Of a stretch of 64,000 nt of DNA, positions 36,081 to 45,596 are shown piece by piece. The notes below the pieces were generated by a model that saw only the letters and a program-made list of their open reading frames with translations, made no database searches and was not told where the DNA came from. Made by a program: the position numbers and the translations under genes. Location: contig NZ_CP184830.1 of NCBI RefSeq assembly GCF_049275935.1, forward strand, positions 1,550,001-1,614,000, read 5' to 3'. Source of the DNA: Endozoicomonas_A sp049275935 (GTDB taxonomy: Bacteria > Pseudomonadota > Gammaproteobacteria > Pseudomonadales > Endozoicomonadaceae). Numbering within the stretch: position 1 is the stretch's first letter; every line of letters begins with the position of its first letter.

Positions 36081-36891
36081 GGGCTGGTTTTCTTAAAATT
36101 CCGTACAACACCTGATAGGAGAGGGGTAAACCGGCGTCCGCCCGAAAAGACTCGTAGGCTTCCTGCAGTTGGGTCAACCGCCTCCGGGTTACCAAACCGG
36201 ATGGCCGACCATGCACCGTATTTACCCCTAATGCTTTTAATTCTCTCAACATCTGAAACAGTTCAGGGTAGTAAAGCGTTTCAGTCTGCTGCTTAAAAGA
36301 TTGCTGCCTGAAGCCTGATTCAAGCAACCACAGCCTTTGCTGTTCAAAACTGTCAAAGCCGTTGATATGGACATGACTGTCGACCTGTCGCCAGGCTTCT
36401 TGCAACTCCACCATAGTGCCACTGGCCAGGCTGGAGAAAACAAAGACCCCACCCGGTTGGAGTACCCGATAGATTTCCTTCAGCACCGTCTCAAATGAGC
36501 ACCATTGAATGGCCAGGCTGGAGAACACCAGGTCAAAGCTTTCTGACTTAAACGGCAGTGACTCAATATCACCTGAACACCAGGAAGCTGAGTCGCACTG
36601 CAACCGGGCAAACTTGAGCATGCCCATGGCCAGATCCAAACCGGTTACATGGGAATCGGGGAAATGTCCGGAGAGTAACCCAGTCTGGCTGCCCGTACCT
36701 GAACCAAGATCCAATACATACTCAGGACAAATATCCGTTGGCAGCCCCATCATGGCTCTGGCTGCTACACGCTTCTGAAGCACTGCAGCGGAGTCATAAG
36801 TGGTTGCAGCGCGACTGAAATTGGCAGCAACACGTTGTTTGTTGATGCGGGCTTCTGCCCCACAATCAGCCGCTTTCAGCTTCGGTTGCAT
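36073..36891 (-). CDS. bioC: Malonyl-ACP O-methyltransferase BioC
   Basis: Methylates the free carboxyl of malonyl-ACP with S-adenosylmethionine, disguising it so that fatty acid synthesis can build the pimeloyl chain. 272 residues. The N-terminal segment RVAANFSRAATTYDSAA is typical of BioC, followed by the class I SAM motif VLDLGSGTGSQTG. It overlaps bioH upstream by 16 bases and bioD downstream by 8. Its partner is BioH, encoded just upstream, which removes the methyl group. Confidence 0.95.
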   Translation of the reverse strand: MQPKLKAADCGAEARINKQRVAANFSRAATTYDSAAVLQKRVAARAMMGLPTDICPEYVLDLGSGTGSQTGLLSGHFPDSHVTGLDLAMGMLKFARLQCDSASWCSGDIESLPFKSESFDLVFSSLAIQWCSFETVLKEIYRVLQPGGVFVFSSLASGTMVELQEAWRQVDSHVHINGFDSFEQQRLWLLESGFRQQSFKQQTETLYYPELFQMLRELKALGVNTVHGRPSGLVTRRRLTQLQEAYESFRADAGLPLSYQVLYGILRKPAHA

Positions 36892-37622
36892 AGGCGATTA
36901 ACCTGATCCGCTACCTGTCTGATGGCACCAGAGCCCTGGTCCAGGAAAAAGCAATGACCGCCTTCCATCATCAGAACTTTGTGACCCGGGTAGTCCTGCT
37001 CGATTCTCTTGCCGGTATCAATGGGCACCAGCGCATCATCCTTGCCAAAACAATGCAATACCGGACAACGGATATCAGCCAGCTGTGAACGAACGTCACT
37101 GGTACCCAGCAATTTCAGCAATTGCAGAAGAATGGTTGCTTCCAGGTCAGCGTCCCGGCGAATCGCGTTTTGCAAATGTCTGGCGACCTCTTTTCGATTG
37201 CCATTACCCATGCAGCAGAGCAGGGAAAACTGGTCAACGGTGGCCGCAGAATCTTCTTGCATTCCGGCATAAAAACTTTCAAAGGTCTGTGGCAGCATTG
37301 CTTCTGACCAGTCCTTGTTTCTGACAAAGCAGGGATTACAGCCCAGTGTCACCAGACCGGCTACCTTGTCTGGATTCTGACTGGCGTAGATAGAGGCCAA
37401 AGTGCCTCCTAAGGACCAGCCAACCAGGATGACGGGAGGGTCCAGCAAATGCATGTCGAGGTAGTCCAGCAGTTGCTTCCAGTCATATTTTCTGCGCTCC
37501 CGGACCAGGCCCGGCAGCTGCACCACAGACACTCGACCATCGCCGTCCAAAGCACTCGCCAGAGGCTCCATGACAGCTGCAGGCATCGCCCATCCACTAA
37601 CCAGAACAATGGGTAAACTCAC
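36876..37622 (-). CDS. bioH: Pimeloyl-ACP methyl ester carboxylesterase BioH
   Basis: Alpha/beta-hydrolase that cleaves pimeloyl-ACP methyl ester and ends the chain-building phase of pimelate synthesis. 248 residues. The nucleophile elbow is GWSLGG, the Asp is in CFGKDDALVP, and the His is in EGGHCFF. The start codon is GTG at 37622, overlapping the bioF stop in a GTGA arrangement. Its position inside the bio operon, between bioF and bioC, supports the BioH assignment over a generic hydrolase. Confidence 0.93.
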   Translation of the reverse strand: MSLPIVLVSGWAMPAAVMEPLASALDGDGRVSVVQLPGLVRERRKYDWKQLLDYLDMHLLDPPVILVGWSLGGTLASIYASQNPDKVAGLVTLGCNPCFVRNKDWSEAMLPQTFESFYAGMQEDSAATVDQFSLLCCMGNGNRKEVARHLQNAIRRDADLEATILLQLLKLLGTSDVRSQLADIRCPVLHCFGKDDALVPIDTGKRIEQDYPGHKVLMMEGGHCFFLDQGSGAIRQVADQVNRLCNRS

Positions 37623-38794
37623 GCTACTTCCTCCTGTGATGGGCGTACTGTTCTTTCCAGTGCATGCAGTAGCTGTTCTACATGCTGTTGTTTGTGAGCT
37701 GCACTGAAGGTAATGCGTAACCTTGAAGTTCCTTCAGGAACCGTGGGGGGACGAATGGCCGTCACCAGGATACCCTGTGCTGCCAGAGCGTCACTCATGG
37801 CTACAGCGGTATCTGCAGACCCGACAATAACAGGCTGAATCGGAGAGTGCGAGTCCATCAGTTTCAGCCCCATCTGCTGGCACTCTTTTCTGAAGTATTG
37901 AACCAGCTTGTCCAGGTGCTCTCGTCTCCAGCTTTCTTCCTTCAGAATTTCAAGACTCACTCTTGTTGCCTCTGCAATGGCCGGAGGCATTGACGTGGTG
38001 TAGATATAGGTTCGGGCAAACTGGATCAGAGTTTCAATCAGGGCTTCACTCCCTGCAACGAAAGCACCTGCCGTACCAAACGCTTTACCCAAAGTTCCTA
38101 CCAGGACCGGCAAGTCTCTCTGACCCAGAGAACAATGTTCAGCAACTCCGCCGCCGTTGTTACCCAGAACACCGAAGCCATGGGCATCATCCACCATCAA
38201 CCAGGCATCCTGTCGATGGGCAAGTTCTGCTAAGGCTTTCAGAGGAGCCAAATCACCGTCCATACTGAAAACACCGTCAGTAACAATCAGCTTGCGCCGC
38301 CCATCGGTGCGGTTCAGCCGGGTTTCAAGGTTTGCCAGATCTTTGTGAAGATATCGTTGAAACCTTGCCCCGGATAACAAACCGGCATCCAGCAGAGAAG
38401 CATGATTCAGACGATCCTGAAAAACCGCATCCTCTTTACCCAGCAAGGCAGTGATGACCCCCAGATTCGCCATGTAGCCATTGGAAAACAGCAAAACCCG
38501 CTCACGACCGGTGAACTCTGCCAGCTCTTCTTCCAGCTGATGATGGGCACGACTATGGCCAATGACCAAATGGGAAGCGCCGCCGCCGGTACCGTAATCA
38601 GAAGTGGCCCGAGCCATGGCAGCACAGATGTCCGGATGATTAGCCAGACCCAGGTAATCGTTATTGCAGAAAGCCAGATAGGACTTGCCATCGACCACCA
38701 CTTCTGCCCCCTGAGGAACCTCAAGCGTTTTCCTTGTCCGGTAAAGGCCCCGGGCCCGCCGGATTTGAAGGTCCTTCTCAAGGTCGAAAGCCAT
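37619..38794 (-). CDS. bioF: 8-amino-7-oxononanoate synthase BioF
   Basis: PLP enzyme that condenses pimeloyl-ACP with L-alanine to give 8-amino-7-oxononanoate. 391 residues, the normal length. The Schiff-base Lys is in GTLGKAFGTAG, DDAHGFGVLG carries the Asp that binds the PLP ring, and the N-terminal substrate loop is NNDYLGLANHP. Its ATG shares one base with the bioB TGA (TGATG), so the two genes are translationally coupled. No bioA lies in the operon; that step must be encoded elsewhere. Confidence 0.96.
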   Translation of the reverse strand: MAFDLEKDLQIRRARGLYRTRKTLEVPQGAEVVVDGKSYLAFCNNDYLGLANHPDICAAMARATSDYGTGGGASHLVIGHSRAHHQLEEELAEFTGRERVLLFSNGYMANLGVITALLGKEDAVFQDRLNHASLLDAGLLSGARFQRYLHKDLANLETRLNRTDGRRKLIVTDGVFSMDGDLAPLKALAELAHRQDAWLMVDDAHGFGVLGNNGGGVAEHCSLGQRDLPVLVGTLGKAFGTAGAFVAGSEALIETLIQFARTYIYTTSMPPAIAEATRVSLEILKEESWRREHLDKLVQYFRKECQQMGLKLMDSHSPIQPVIVGSADTAVAMSDALAAQGILVTAIRPPTVPEGTSRLRITFSAAHKQQHVEQLLHALERTVRPSQEEVA

Positions 38795-39903
38795 CAGGAA
38801 GCCTGCTGACCCATGGCGTCGTAATACTGTTCATTATTCAGCTCATTATTTAATAAAGAGTCCTGCTCGCGCAGAGGGCATATGGCCTCCAGCGTTTGCT
38901 CTTCCAGCCCGTTGGCGTCACCTCTGTTGATACCCAGTTTGTTGAAGAGTTGCCGGTCACGGCTCTCTTTGGGATTGGCCGTCGTGAGCAGTTTGTCACC
39001 CAGGAAGATTGAGTTGGCACCTGCCAGAAAAGCCAGAGCCTGCAGCTCATCACTCATGTTTTCACGACCGGCAGACAGGCGTACACAGGAAGCAGGCATC
39101 ATGATCTTGGCAACTGCGATGGTACGAACAAAATCGATACCGTCGACAGCTTCGACATCAGCCAAGGGCGTACCTTCGACGCGAACCAACATATTTACGG
39201 GCACACTTTCCGGATGTTTGGGCAGGTTGGCCAGCTGGATCAACATACCGGCACGGTCTCTTTCTGTTTCACCCAGACCGACGATACCACCACTGCAGAT
39301 ATTCATTCCCGCATCACGCACATGGGCAAGGGTATTAAGACGATCTGAGTAAGTGCGAGTGGTGATGATGCTGCCGTAAAACTCTGGTGAGGTGTCCAGA
39401 TTGTGGTTGTAATAATCCAGACCAGCCCGGGCCAGCTGTGCAGCCTGATCGTCATTTAACATACCCAGGGTCATACAGGTCTCCAGACCCATTTCCTTGA
39501 CTCCTTTCACCATTTCCAGAATGTAGGGCATGTCCTTCTCAGGTGGGTTTTTCCAGGCAGCTCCCATGCAGAAGCGGGTCGCCCCGGAAGCTTTGGCGCG
39601 GCGGGCTTCTTCCAGAACCTTGCGCACTGCCATCAACTTTTCCTTGTTCAGTCCGGTGTTGTAGTGACCACTCTGGGGACAATATTTACAGTCTTCCGGG
39701 CAGGCACCTGTCTTGATGGACAGTAGTGTACTAACCTGCACCCGGTTGGGATCAAAATGTTCTCTGTGGGCCAGCTGAGCCTGGAAGACCAGATCATTGA
39801 ACGGCATTTGAAACAGGGCTTCGACTTCGTCATGTGTCCAGTCGTGGCGAAGTTTGCTGGGACCTGAGTCCTTGAGGCTTGCAAGGTTAGTCATGTTTTT
39901 CAC
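38794..39903 (-). CDS. bioB: Biotin synthase BioB
   Basis: Radical-SAM enzyme that inserts sulfur into dethiobiotin. 369 residues. The CxxxCxxC cluster motif appears as CPEDCKYC within STLLSIKTGACPEDCKYC, and NHNLDTSPEFY, GIVGLGET and ANSIFLGDKLL are family hallmarks. It is the first gene of bioB-F-H-C-D. The longest frame opens with GTG at 39903; ATG at 39894 is the alternative. The 92 bp to the divergent comF-like gene must hold the operon promoter. I see no full BirA box with two half sites there. Confidence 0.97.
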   Translation of the reverse strand: MKNMTNLASLKDSGPSKLRHDWTHDEVEALFQMPFNDLVFQAQLAHREHFDPNRVQVSTLLSIKTGACPEDCKYCPQSGHYNTGLNKEKLMAVRKVLEEARRAKASGATRFCMGAAWKNPPEKDMPYILEMVKGVKEMGLETCMTLGMLNDDQAAQLARAGLDYYNHNLDTSPEFYGSIITTRTYSDRLNTLAHVRDAGMNICSGGIVGLGETERDRAGMLIQLANLPKHPESVPVNMLVRVEGTPLADVEAVDGIDFVRTIAVAKIMMPASCVRLSAGRENMSDELQALAFLAGANSIFLGDKLLTTANPKESRDRQLFNKLGINRGDANGLEEQTLEAICPLREQDSLLNNELNNEQYYDAMGQQAS

Positions 39904-39995
39904 TGATTCTTCCGGGAAGAAGCTCTCTGTTGTAAGTCAGACCAAATATCAGAAATCAAGATCAAAAACAGGATCGATGATAATTAATTGAAACT

Positions 39996-40751
39996 ATGCG
40001 TCAATTGTTAAAACGTAACAATATTTACAAGTGGTTAAATCTTAAACAGTTTATTTCCATGAGCTGTTTGCTGTGCCGAGCCGATACGCCGATGAATCAG
40101 CCCGTTTGCAGCCTTTGCATGAAGTCACTGCCTGTTGCAGAAAAACACTGTCAGTCTTGTGGCATTCCTGTTCCACTTAATGCTTTGGAACTCTGCGCCC
40201 GTTGTCTCCAGAAGAAACCGGTATTCGACACCTGTTATTCTGCCTTTAATTACGAGTTTCCCGTTGACCATCTTCTCAAACAGATCAAATACCATCAGCA
40301 ACTGATCTACCTTCCACCTGTAGCCGATCAATTGACTCGAAATCTGATCCACCACTACGATGGCCGGGAGTGGCCTCAGGCAATACTGCCGGTTCCGCTG
40401 CACAATAAACGTCTACGGACAAGAGGCTTCGATCAGGCACTGCTGCTGGCTAGGCAACTGGTTAAAAACCTTCAGCCCTATCAGAAAATAAAATTGGAAG
40501 CCCATCTAATCAAACGACAGAAGCACACAATTCCCCAACAGGGTCTGAAGGCTTCAAAACGCAGGAGCAATATCAGGAATGCTTTCTCCATGACGGACAA
40601 GTCAAACTATCAATACCTCGCTATAGTGGACGATGTTGTCACGACCGGAGAAACAGTCACGGAAATCGCCCGACTTCTGAAAAAGCAGGGCGTGGAACGT
40701 GTCGATATCTGGTGTCTGGCGAGAACACCTGACTACCGCCAGGACCTTTAA
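39996..40751 (+). CDS. ComF family phosphoribosyltransferase-like protein
   Basis: 251 residues. The N-terminus has a zinc-ribbon-like set of Cys pairs (CLLC, CSLC, CQSC, CARC). The C-terminus has the phosphoribosyltransferase signature AIVDDVVTTGETV, which binds PRPP in this fold. ComF proteins help DNA uptake and transformation, and the E. coli relative was named GntX. The gene is divergent from bioB, a common arrangement in gammaproteobacteria. An alternative start is the ATG at 40059 (MSCLLC). The next gene converges only 10 bp away. Confidence 0.88.
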   Translation: MRQLLKRNNIYKWLNLKQFISMSCLLCRADTPMNQPVCSLCMKSLPVAEKHCQSCGIPVPLNALELCARCLQKKPVFDTCYSAFNYEFPVDHLLKQIKYHQQLIYLPPVADQLTRNLIHHYDGREWPQAILPVPLHNKRLRTRGFDQALLLARQLVKNLQPYQKIKLEAHLIKRQKHTIPQQGLKASKRRSNIRNAFSMTDKSNYQYLAIVDDVVTTGETVTEIARLLKKQGVERVDIWCLARTPDYRQDL

Positions 40752-40760
40752 CCTCTCTTT

Positions 40761-41777
40761 TCAAGATCCCATGAGAAAACCCAGAACTTCGCCTGCATCA
40801 GGCCGATCCTCCGGGTTCCAGGCCAGCATTGACCTTATTAGTTTCCCATAGCGTTCATCAATAGCCTCCACCTCTTTCATTTGATCGTCCAGATACTCGT
40901 TATATCTGTCTTTCTCCATCATCACTCCACAGGTCGGTCTACAGAAAGAAAGGACACCAGAAAAGGGTCTGTCATTCGTTAACAACCTGAAAAGAATAAC
41001 CCCCGCTGAAAAAATATCGGTTTTCCCGGAAAGGGTCTTGGGTCCCCGATAAAACATTTCAGGAGGTTTATGGCCTTCTGCGCAGAGTACCTTCTGCCTG
41101 GCCGGACCAGCACGCTGAGACACACCGAAATCAATGATGGAGAGTTTGTCATCGTTATCCTCATCCACTACCACATTGGCGGGTTTCAAATCCAAATGCC
41201 AGATCCCTGAATGATGCAAGTGTGCAACACCCTGCATTAGTTGCCGGGCATAGTTCTCAAACCTGGGCAGTGGTAGCCCTCTGCTCGAATCCCGATCCAA
41301 AATATTGCGAAGTGTTTCGCCAGCATAGGGCATCAATATGTTTGTGCCCTTCGTTTCAATGAGCGGCACAATATTCGGACCCTGAGCAGCTCTGAGCATC
41401 TTCTTTTCATGTTTGAGATAATTTTTAGCCAATTTGCCCTCATAGCACTTTCTCATGAGGATTTTAGGACCCTCAGGGAAATCCCAAACCTCACGCCTCA
41501 CAACGAAGTAATCTTCTTTAACATACTCATCAGTTGAGTTCAGCATTTGCCCATTCACATTGGTTAGTGTTGAGCCCGACATTTGCTCATTCACGCTAAC
41601 CCGCCTGAACCTGCCCAACACATAGTGATAAGCCGATGAAGCGATGTTACAGGGATTCCTGAGACAACTTTGATCAGTCGGTGAACTATTGTCGTTAGAA
41701 ACAGAACTTTGAACGACTACTGTTGGCGACCCACCTTCAGTAAGATTAGGGATATGAGCATCCATTCTTATATTCAT
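40761..41777 (-). CDS. Eukaryotic-like protein kinase, copy 1
   Basis: About 338 residues from the ATG at 41777, which has AAAAGGA seven bases upstream. An in-frame ATG at 41900 would add a 41-residue segment with a hydrophobic core (LALLTFPLLL), conserved in copy 2. The kinase core shows the catalytic loop HLDLKPANV (HRD as HLD), metal-binding DFG, PPEM in place of APE, and DIFSAGVILF of the F-helix. No glycine-rich loop is apparent; MRKC may carry the ATP-binding Lys. The protein lacks bacterial membrane-anchored STPK features. Substrate unknown; host proteins are possible. Confidence 0.85.
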   Translation of the reverse strand: MNIRMDAHIPNLTEGGSPTVVVQSSVSNDNSSPTDQSCLRNPCNIASSAYHYVLGRFRRVSVNEQMSGSTLTNVNGQMLNSTDEYVKEDYFVVRREVWDFPEGPKILMRKCYEGKLAKNYLKHEKKMLRAAQGPNIVPLIETKGTNILMPYAGETLRNILDRDSSRGLPLPRFENYARQLMQGVAHLHHSGIWHLDLKPANVVVDEDNDDKLSIIDFGVSQRAGPARQKVLCAEGHKPPEMFYRGPKTLSGKTDIFSAGVILFRLLTNDRPFSGVLSFCRPTCGVMMEKDRYNEYLDDQMKEVEAIDERYGKLIRSMLAWNPEDRPDAGEVLGFLMGS

Positions 41778-41986
41778 TTTTTTGTCCTTTTCCTGATTGA
41801 TACGAGCTTTAGAGTCACCGAAAGTAGAAAAAGTTTTATGAAGGAGTAACGGAAAGGTCAGTAAAGCTAACCCTTTTGAGGCGAGTTTCGTAGTGGACAC
41901 CAGTAGCTAACAATTATCAGCCTATTGGGTCAGGGCGATATCTTCAGATGCTTTACCGACTGGAAGGCTCATTCTTGATGTCACAG

Positions 41987-42970
41987 TCAGTATCTCAAGA
42001 GATCACCCAGCACCTTATCAGCATCAGGCCGGTCCTTTGGATTCCAGACCAGCATTGACCTTATTAATTGCGCATAGTGATTATCAATATCCTCCACTAG
42101 TTGCAGTCGACTATTCAGGTACTCGTAATATGAGTCTTCCTTCGCCACAAATCCCTTGTTAAGGAAATTAATAGATTGAGGAAAGAGCCTGTAATTCGTC
42201 AACAACTCAAAAAGAATAACCCCTGCTGCAAAAATATCGGTTTTCGCAGAAAGGGCCTTGTGTCCCCGACAAATCATTTCAGGAGATTTATAACCCATTG
42301 TGCCCGGATCCTTATTTTTAGCACGACCAGCACGCTGAGACAGACCGAAATCAATAATGGTGAGTTTATCTTCGCCGCTCTCATCCACTAAGACATTGGC
42401 GAGTTTCAAATCCAAATGCCAGATCCCTGAATGATGTAAGTGAGCTACACCCTGCATGAGTTGTTGGGCATAGCTCTCAAACTTGGGTCGTGGTAGCCCT
42501 CGATCCTGATCCCGAGCCAAAATACAGATAAGTGGTTCGCCTGCGAAGGGCATCAATAGGCTTTTGTCTTTCGTTTCAATAAACGGCACAATATTCGGAC
42601 CCTGAGCAGCCCTGAGCATCTTCTTATCATTTATGAGAAGCTTTTTACCTGCTCTGTTGTTAAGACACTTTCTCACGTAGATTTTTCTACCCTCAGGGAG
42701 CTCCCAGGTCTCCTGCTTCAGAACGAAGCACCCACTGTAACAGAGTAATTTTGAGTCCAGCATTCGACCATTCACATGTTCATTCACATGAGTCCGCCTG
42801 AACCTGCCCAACACGAAGTGATAAGCCGATGAAGCGATGTTACAGGGATTCCTGAGACAACCTTGATCAGTCGGTGAATTATTACCGTTAGAAGCAGAAC
42901 TATGAACGACTATTGTTGGCGACCCACTTTCAGTAATAGTAGGGATATGAGCGTCCATTCTTATATTCAT
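41987..42970 (-). CDS. Eukaryotic-like protein kinase, copy 2
   Basis: About 327 residues from the ATG at 42970 (same ribosome site as copy 1; ATG at 43093 adds the hydrophobic extension). It is closely similar to copy 1 over the N-terminal 50 residues and the catalytic core. The loop is HLDLKLANV, so the Pro after Lys is lost, then DFG, SPEM and DIFAAGVILF. The segment between the N-terminus and kinase domain diverges. The flanking 3' and 5' sequences are duplicated with the gene, showing tandem duplication. Confidence 0.85.
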   Translation of the reverse strand: MNIRMDAHIPTITESGSPTIVVHSSASNGNNSPTDQGCLRNPCNIASSAYHFVLGRFRRTHVNEHVNGRMLDSKLLCYSGCFVLKQETWELPEGRKIYVRKCLNNRAGKKLLINDKKMLRAAQGPNIVPFIETKDKSLLMPFAGEPLICILARDQDRGLPRPKFESYAQQLMQGVAHLHHSGIWHLDLKLANVLVDESGEDKLTIIDFGLSQRAGRAKNKDPGTMGYKSPEMICRGHKALSAKTDIFAAGVILFELLTNYRLFPQSINFLNKGFVAKEDSYYEYLNSRLQLVEDIDNHYAQLIRSMLVWNPKDRPDADKVLGDLLRY

Positions 42971-43175
42971 TTTTTTGTCCTTTTCCTGATTGATACAAGC
43001 TTTAGAGTCACCAAAAGTAGAAAAAGTTTTATGAAGGAGTAACGGAAAGGTCAGTAAAGCTAACCCTTTTGAGGCGAGTTTCGGAGTAAACAACAGTAGC
43101 TAACAATGATCAGCCTATTGGGTCAGGATTCTATTTTCAGGCGCTTTACCGACTGGAAGGCTCATTATTGATGTT

Positions 43176-43345
43176 AAGTACCTAACCAGTTGGTTTCTCA
43201 TATTCTGGACGGCGGCTTTTTCCATCCTTCTGCGTTCCAACTCTGGTTGCGTAGCTATGGCTACGCGCCCGCCGTCGTTGCGCCTTGATAGATGAAAAAA
43301 TCCACTCGCCAGAATATGCGAAACCAACTGGCCAGGTACTTAGGG
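43176..43345. repeat. Palindromic MITE-like element
   Basis: The outer arms are inverted repeats of about 33 bases: AAGTACCTAACCAGTTGG followed by TTTCTCATATTCTGG on the left, and CCAGAATATGCGAAACCAAC followed by TGGCCAGGTACTT on the right. The interior also pairs partly (GGCTTTTTCCATC against GATGAAAAAATCC) and has a small inner hairpin GTAGCTATGGCTAC. It has no transposase. It sits in the duplicated kinase 2/3 spacer and is absent from the matching kinase 1/2 spacer, so it arrived after the duplication. Confidence 0.7.
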
Positions 43346-44242
43346 TCTGGATCTCATGAAGTAGCCCAGTATCTTCTTTGCATCAGGCCGATGCTGTGGA
43401 TACCAGGCCAGCATCAACCTGAGTAATACGCCAAGGCTTGGGTCAATGGACTCTACCTCTTTTAATTGATCATTCAGGTACTCATAATAAAGGTCTTGCC
43501 TCACCATTACGCTCTTATCGAAGTCCTCTGGAAAAAGCTTTTTATTCATCAACATTTTGAAGAGAGAAACTCCTGCTGAAAAAATATCGGTTTTACTGGA
43601 AATAACCTCAGGTCCCTTATGAAACATTTCAGGAGGTTTATAGCCTTCTGTACATACTTCTGACCTTTCAATCGGACCCGCATACTGAGACAGACCAAAA
43701 TCAATGATGGAGAGATTGTCCTGATCATCGACTACCAGATTTTCTGGTTTCAAATCCAGATGCCAGATCCCTGCATCATGCAGGTGAGCAACACCCTTCA
43801 TTAACTGTCGGGCAAAAGTCTCAAAGATAGGCAGAGGCATCCTTCTATTATTAAAATGCAAAATCTCCTCAAGTGACATGCCTGCGAAGGGCATCAGTAT
43901 AGTGTCGTCCTCTGTTTCAATGAGCCTGACAATATTCGGACCCTGAGCCGCTCTGAGAAGCTCCTTTTCAATCCTGAGACGCCGTTCAGCCCCTCTTGGC
44001 ACAACACACTTTCTCATGTAGATATTTTGACCCACAGGGGACTCCCAGAGCTCTGAGGTCACCGAGAAGTATTCATTCTTATAGACGACTTTGGAGGCCA
44101 CCATCTCCTCAGGCACGTTAATCAGCCTGAGTTTACCTAATACGTAGTAAACAGCCTTTGCAACAATGTCACAGGGATTCCGGGAACGACCCTGATCAGT
44201 CGCTAACCTGTTGCTGGGAAAAGTAGCGCTTTGAACATCCAT
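43340..44242 (-). CDS. Eukaryotic-like protein kinase, copy 3
   Basis: 300 residues from the ATG at 44242, which is preceded by GAGGAAA; ATG at 44287 is in frame further up. The catalytic loop HLDLKPENL keeps Asp, Lys and Asn, followed by DFG and PPEM. ELLRAAQGPNIVRLIET matches the alphaC-beta4 region of copies 1 and 2. It is the most diverged of the three and, in transcription order, the first. Its TAA stop lies in the outer end of the palindromic element at 43176-43345, so insertion of that element may have set the C-terminus (MRSRP). Confidence 0.85.
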   Translation of the reverse strand: MDVQSATFPSNRLATDQGRSRNPCDIVAKAVYYVLGKLRLINVPEEMVASKVVYKNEYFSVTSELWESPVGQNIYMRKCVVPRGAERRLRIEKELLRAAQGPNIVRLIETEDDTILMPFAGMSLEEILHFNNRRMPLPIFETFARQLMKGVAHLHDAGIWHLDLKPENLVVDDQDNLSIIDFGLSQYAGPIERSEVCTEGYKPPEMFHKGPEVISSKTDIFSAGVSLFKMLMNKKLFPEDFDKSVMVRQDLYYEYLNDQLKEVESIDPSLGVLLRLMLAWYPQHRPDAKKILGYFMRSRP

Positions 44243-44394
44243 TTCCGCTTTCCTCAAAAGACCATGAATAACTTTTAGACCCACCAAAAATAGAAATAGT
44301 TTTCTGAGAAACTGACAAAAAGGTCAGTAAACCTGACAATGCCGAGACGAGTTTCGTAGTAAACTTCAGCAGCAAACGATGATGGGAGCCTTCT

Positions 44395-45393
44395 ATGAGT
44401 TCAGATATCCAACACCCTTATGAGCGACTGACGCCTGATCGGGTGATGGACGCTGTGGAAAGCCAGGGATACCTGTGTGACGCCAGGAACCTGGCTCTGA
44501 ACAGCTACGAAAACCGTGTTTACCAGGTTGGGATTGAAGATGGCTTGCCGATTATTGCCAAGTTTTATCGCCCGGAGCGCTGGAGCCGGGAGGAGATTCT
44601 GGAAGAACACGCCTTCTCGCTGGAGCTGCAGGACATGGAATTTCCGATTGTGGCCCCCCTCCGGAACGAGAATCAGGAAACCTTACATGAATTTGAGGGC
44701 TTCCGGTTTGCCCTGTTCAAACGCATGGGAGGCTACCCACCGGAACTGGATAACCTGGATCATCTGCTGGTGCTGGGTCGTTGCATGGGAAGGTTACATA
44801 AACTGGGCTCAGCGGCACCTTTCCAGCACCGTCCGGCCATTAATCTGCAAAGATACGGCATCGACAATGTCACCTGGCTGCTGGATCATGATTTTATTCC
44901 CGCCACCCTCAGAGAAGCTTATGAAACCCTGACCCGGGACATTCTGGATCGTCTTGCGCGAATCGAAGCCCAATACCACCCGAAAATGATTCGGGTGCAT
45001 GGCGATGCTCATGTCGGCAATATTCTCTGGCGAGATGATAACCCTCACTTTGTCGATTTCGACGACACCTGCATGGCTCCCGCTATTCAGGACTTATGGA
45101 TGTTCCTGAGCGGTGACCGGGCCAGCCAGACCCTTCAACTGGCAGAGCTTTTGGAAGGTTATGAGGAATTTCACGAGTTTGATCCCATAGAACTCAATCT
45201 GGTGGAATACTTCCGAACCCTGAGGCTGATCAACTATTCTGGCTGGCTGGCCAAACGCTGGACGGACCCGGCCTTTCCCATGGCATTTACCTGGTTCAAT
45301 ACCGAGCGTTACTGGTCAGAACATATTCTGGAGCTGAGGGAACAGATGGCTAATCTGGATGAACCCGTGCTTTCAGTTTACGGGAATAGGTGA
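44395..45393 (+). CDS. srkA: Stress response kinase A (YihE/RdoA family)
   Basis: 332 residues, the usual length of this cytoplasmic Ser/Thr kinase, which dampens stress-induced death in E. coli. The start has GGGAG seven bases upstream. The sequence shows the family N-terminus (YERLTPDRVMDAVES), the phosphotransferase loop VHGDAHVGNILW with catalytic Asp and Asn, and the metal motif FVDFDD. It is divergent from the kinase cluster but unrelated to it; this is a vertically inherited aminoglycoside-phosphotransferase-fold enzyme. dsbA, often downstream, is absent here. Confidence 0.93.
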   Translation: MSSDIQHPYERLTPDRVMDAVESQGYLCDARNLALNSYENRVYQVGIEDGLPIIAKFYRPERWSREEILEEHAFSLELQDMEFPIVAPLRNENQETLHEFEGFRFALFKRMGGYPPELDNLDHLLVLGRCMGRLHKLGSAAPFQHRPAINLQRYGIDNVTWLLDHDFIPATLREAYETLTRDILDRLARIEAQYHPKMIRVHGDAHVGNILWRDDNPHFVDFDDTCMAPAIQDLWMFLSGDRASQTLQLAELLEGYEEFHEFDPIELNLVEYFRTLRLINYSGWLAKRWTDPAFPMAFTWFNTERYWSEHILELREQMANLDEPVLSVYGNR

Positions 45394-45596
45394 GTTGTTG
45401 ATTATTGTGTCCGGAAAACAAGGTTTCATTTGCATAACCACTTGAACATGACTACGACAGCCTGTACTCCCGACACATTTTAAACCGGTAAGGCTTGCAA
45501 AGGTGTCTCTGCTCCGTCGGCCGCCCTCACTTTTGGTGCCACCACTGATTTTACGCCGTTTGACGTGTTCTCTTCCGTCATTCCCGGCTTCATTCT

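Noticed and set aside
37963..38348. Plus-strand ORFs opposite bioF and bioB
   Set aside because: Shadow frames of well-established biotin genes.
39904..39995. BirA-type operator upstream of bioB
   Set aside because: TTGTAAGTC occurs near 39930 but the matching inverted half is not at the required distance; a TTTACAAG lies far away at about 40025. Not enough to call a BirA site.
43115..43327. Minus-strand 70-codon ORF in the palindromic element
   Set aside because: It lies within the inverted-repeat element and changes meaning across its arms; most likely non-coding.
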